A DNA stretch of 16,584 nucleotides from Candidatus Zixiibacteriota bacterium (lineage in GTDB: Bacteria; Zixibacteria; MSB-5A5; GN15; PGXB01). Of the stretch, positions 15,501 to 16,584 are shown in pieces. The notes beneath the pieces are model-generated. The model saw only the letters and a program-made list of their open reading frames with translations. It was not told the origin of the DNA and did no database searches. How positions within the stretch are numbered: the stretch's first letter is position 1; every line of letters begins with the position of its first letter. The position numbers and the translations under genes were made by a program. Where the stretch lies: contig CP070766.1 of NCBI GenBank assembly GCA_020345705.1, forward strand, positions 982,104 to 998,687, written 5' to 3'.

Positions 15501-16515
15501 TGTCAACAATCAATCCGATGGTAACGGTTATAACGGGATTTCGATCGAAATGAATTGTGATAATAATCTCATTGATTCCAACATTATCGGTTACAACGGT
15601 CAGGACGGCATCGCGATAGTGATAAACAGCTTAACGAACACAATCACGAGAAATCAAATATACATGAACAGCGAGCTGGGAATAGACCTCAGCGATGACG
15701 GCGTTACCGTTAATGATCCGGGTGACAGTGATACCGGTCCGAATTATCTGCTCAATTATCCTGTAACCGATTCGGTTCGTATGAATCCGGACTCTTCTTT
15801 CACCATCTGGGGGACTGCCGCGAATAACGCCATAGTTGAGCTTTTCGTCGCCCATCCGGCCGAAGATATAGCCCGCCCGCCTGATCCCTCAGGACATGGC
15901 GAGGCTTATTCCTTTATTGGTTCGGCAACATGCGACGGCAGCGGATATTTCGATTACACCGTTCCCAATACGGTTCCGCAATTCTCTTCAATAGCGACAA
16001 CCGTAACCGATCCCTCCGGTAATACATCAGAGTTTAGTCCCAACGACACTCTCATCCCGGGGCCGCTTATAATCGTCGCCTACTGGACCGAATCGCCAGT
16101 CAACGTGATGATCACCGACCCGGAAGGATTTTATATCGGCAAGGACTCGCTTCCCGATTTGAATCAAAACCTGTTTCCGGCAACCTACACTGAAAACGCC
16201 GCCAATGACTCGGTCTATATCACTTACCCGAAGCCGGGGATATACACTGTGTTGGTCTATGGAGAAAAGGTGCCGAAAGCCTCGGGACGTACCAGCGATC
16301 CTAAAGCTGCCACCTATGATCTTGGAATCAGGATTGACGGTTCCTTTGAGACGTCAATTGCCAACGATGCCGTCGCGCCGCCGTCAGGAGCTCCTCCGGA
16401 TGACCATTCCTACGAAGTCGAAGAAGGTTATCATTATCTCAACGGCGACGCCGACCGTTCCGAAGGGATAAATCTGCTCGATGTGACATACATTATAAAC
16501 TACCTGTACAAGTAA
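12523..16515 (+). CDS. Large secreted protein: duplicated modules, TSP3-like calcium motifs, parallel beta-helix and interrupted dockerin
   Basis: The 1330-residue product starts at an ATG with GAGAGGT 5 bases before it and has a short signal peptide (to about residue 25). Residues 30-165 are a beta-rich domain. Two homologous 229-residue modules follow (174-402 and 412-640), each ending in thrombospondin type-3-like calcium motifs ('DFDLDGITDSCDNCPEIAN' and 'DFDLDGVTDSCDNCPEIAN'). Residues 641-675 ('VTNLDDSGAGSLRWAIEQAN') resemble the entry segment of secreted parallel beta-helices. To about residue 1060 the chain shows NosD-like coils with recurring 'NxIxGN' and 'NGI' motifs. A beta-sandwich-like region follows. 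The end, 'INLLDVTYIINYLYK', is the first half of a dockerin pair, cut by TAA at 16513 although the second half continues in frame. It is probably an exported structural or binding protein. I see no catalytic site. Confidence 0.85.
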   Translation: MGRMIMVFMAAAVLCIYLLGETTETRQMAPPPNDDWQNAIVLSGNLPWEVDGTTIESDTDCVGILDYPGVWYKFEPPYGQNIVSVHFCGTDPMPSMYGGNMFLGTVSCGDYLTFDGWPTPPAMIECAGGGYVFDYKYTIPGGDTAYLLVMTGYGNDRQDFHLSIDIEDITPNYNAFWEAASNLLPGETCPQWEMHVNASPGAPYFDNDTLVIVTTDTLENYTYRQTSALLYDPDTMVVEARMRLDTGYTTVSYRAPAMIGVGKRPDTANILWIEKDHIYIWSSYQVVGDEAFVDTDDDFHTYRILVDAVDSVKVYYDNVLTLEGVLCGSTELWDTPTIAWGEITQHAYSRSSWLHVVHNAYAFTQDFDLDGITDSCDNCPEIANASQEDGDSDGYGDPCDGCLDQQGDWCGNSYWEAPSGSFPEEICTEWTVVNTADVEVPVFNADTLIISTSDGSETMFYTQEGTVINVPDTLRVEFRMKHISGSTVDSLRQPATITFTTGPDTGGTINIGPDEIFILDGMNVLGDKALVDTDDDFHTYRIEAYDDGGVNVYYDNSLTLTGSTFYHTDWWDYQTIWWGKFAGACYGVSYWLYFKHNAYAFDQDFDLDGVTDSCDNCPEIANTDQEDGDDDGLGDACDYDLLTVTNLDDSGAGSLRWAIEQANTSPGSDSIDFSVSGIINLVSELPDLTDNWTKINGGTAPGGDNSIVLNGTGLAGATGLTLNSPNNIIHGLTLVNWESPCILVNGNNNTVTRCHINVNEAGDTRQAEGGYGISVTGDYNVIGGCDPYYRNVIACSDDGAGIFISGGKFNEVKGNYIGLTAGGDELPGPPSGFTYGIWLNNADSNIVGDTACYANYIVGASSGINVFNGICNAIANNVLGLAVNLTDTIPNNDGVNLAGICKHNRIGPENIIAGCVVHGIYFPIGVDSNFIQGNTIAGNGNNGIILTSGPVHNLIGGRNAGEGNIIINNSHDGIYIFGNSDSNQVIGNRIGGDVNNQSDGNGYNGISIEMNCDNNLIDSNIIGYNGQDGIAIVINSLTNTITRNQIYMNSELGIDLSDDGVTVNDPGDSDTGPNYLLNYPVTDSVRMNPDSSFTIWGTAANNAIVELFVAHPAEDIARPPDPSGHGEAYSFIGSATCDGSGYFDYTVPNTVPQFSSIATTVTDPSGNTSEFSPNDTLIPGPLIIVAYWTESPVNVMITDPEGFYIGKDSLPDLNQNLFPATYTENAANDSVYITYPKPGIYTVLVYGEKVPKASGRTSDPKAATYDLGIRIDGSFETSIANDAVAPPSGAPPDDHSYEVEEGYHYLNGDADRSEGINLLDVTYIINYLYK
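13042..13728 (+). repeat. Tandem module, copy 1 (229 residues)
   Basis: This copy begins 'NAFWEAASNLLPGETCPQW' and ends 'GDPCDGC'. It shares with copy 2 the sequence 'VDTDDDFHTYRI', a 'VYYDN' motif, a 'HNAYAF' motif and the calcium-binding tail. Both copies are exactly 687 bases by my boundaries, though the DNA has diverged. Confidence 0.75.
13756..14442 (+). repeat. Tandem module, copy 2 (229 residues)
   Basis: This copy begins 'NSYWEAPSGSFPEEICTEW' and ends 'GDACDYD'. 'ALVDTDDDFHTYRI' and 'DFDLDGVTDSCDNCPEIAN' line up with copy 1. A short linker with two cysteines (residues 403-411) joins the copies. Confidence 0.75.
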
Positions 16516-16584
16516 GGTCCGGAGCCATATCCAGTCTGGGCGGCCGATGCCAACTGCGACTTGTGGATTAACATCCTTGACGTC
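16516..16584 (+). pseudogene. In-frame continuation of the dockerin beyond the TAA
   Basis: Directly after TAA 16513-16515 the same frame reads 'GPEPYPVWAADANCD' and 'LWINILDV' to the window edge. This is the linker and second dockerin repeat, matching 'GPEPYPLESSDANCD' and 'GNINILDV' in the intact copy at 3-218. There the position of the stop is GAA (Glu), so one G-to-T change explains it. The segment would be untranslated unless the stop is read through or is an error. Confidence 0.8.

Noticed and set aside
8124..16515. Genome-wide reassignment of TAA to a sense codon
   Set aside because: Several intact genes in the window end at TAA exactly where their families normally end, such as the STAS and sigma factor genes.
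1..16584. CRISPR array, insertion sequence, phage or toxin-antitoxin/defence system
   Set aside because: I saw no regularly spaced direct repeats, transposase, integrase, phage structural gene or known defence domain on either strand.

Overview
The window reads like a chromosomal segment of an uncultivated Gram-negative bacterium of the FCB (Fibrobacterota-Chlorobiota-Bacteroidota) side of the tree. Candidate phylum Zixibacteria or a close relative is my best guess. The reasons are long secreted proteins ending in paired dockerin-like repeats of the 'NxLDVTYIINYLYK' kind, another ending in a type IX secretion (T9SS)-like domain with a 'NSPNPFNPMT' motif, LVIVD propeller repeats, an outer-membrane barrel protein, and promoters close to the sigma-70 consensus. 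No taxonomic marker gene is present, so the assignment is inference.

Layout. At 3-218 lies the 3' end of a dockerin-tailed secreted protein. It converges, across a bidirectional hairpin, on a minus-strand gene (319-3363) for a secreted 1014-residue LVIVD propeller protein with its own consensus promoter. A plus-strand pair (3750-4440) follows, encoding an RsbW-like anti-sigma kinase and an RsbV-like STAS antagonist. Next is an ECF sigma factor gene (4675), overlapping its membrane-anchored, zinc-less anti-sigma gene (5216). Behind it is a membrane-anchored protein (6123) built almost entirely of about 30 nine-residue repeats. A strong hairpin (7304-7340) separates this group from a gene for a periplasmic HExxH peptidase joined to a propeller-like part and an outer-membrane barrel (7371-10307). 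That gene is broken by a single in-frame TAA at 8124. It is coupled by TGATG to a PrsW-type intramembrane protease gene (10307), then an HDOD signalling protein gene (11458). The window ends with a 1330-residue secreted protein (12523-16515) containing two duplicated 229-residue modules, thrombospondin-3-like calcium motifs, a parallel beta-helix and a dockerin, which is itself cut by an in-frame TAA.

How the parts may work together. The middle of the window (3750-12327) is rich in envelope-stress and signalling genes: a partner-switching pair, an ECF sigma/anti-sigma pair, a PrsW protease of the family that cleaves the anti-sigma factor RsiW in Bacillus, an envelope peptidase/barrel protein and an HDOD protein. 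A regulated-proteolysis circuit is plausible but is inferred from gene order. The flanks encode large exported proteins.

The two most notable observations are the nonapeptide-repeat membrane protein, which I cannot assign to a described family, and the two separate in-frame TAA codons inside otherwise intact reading frames.
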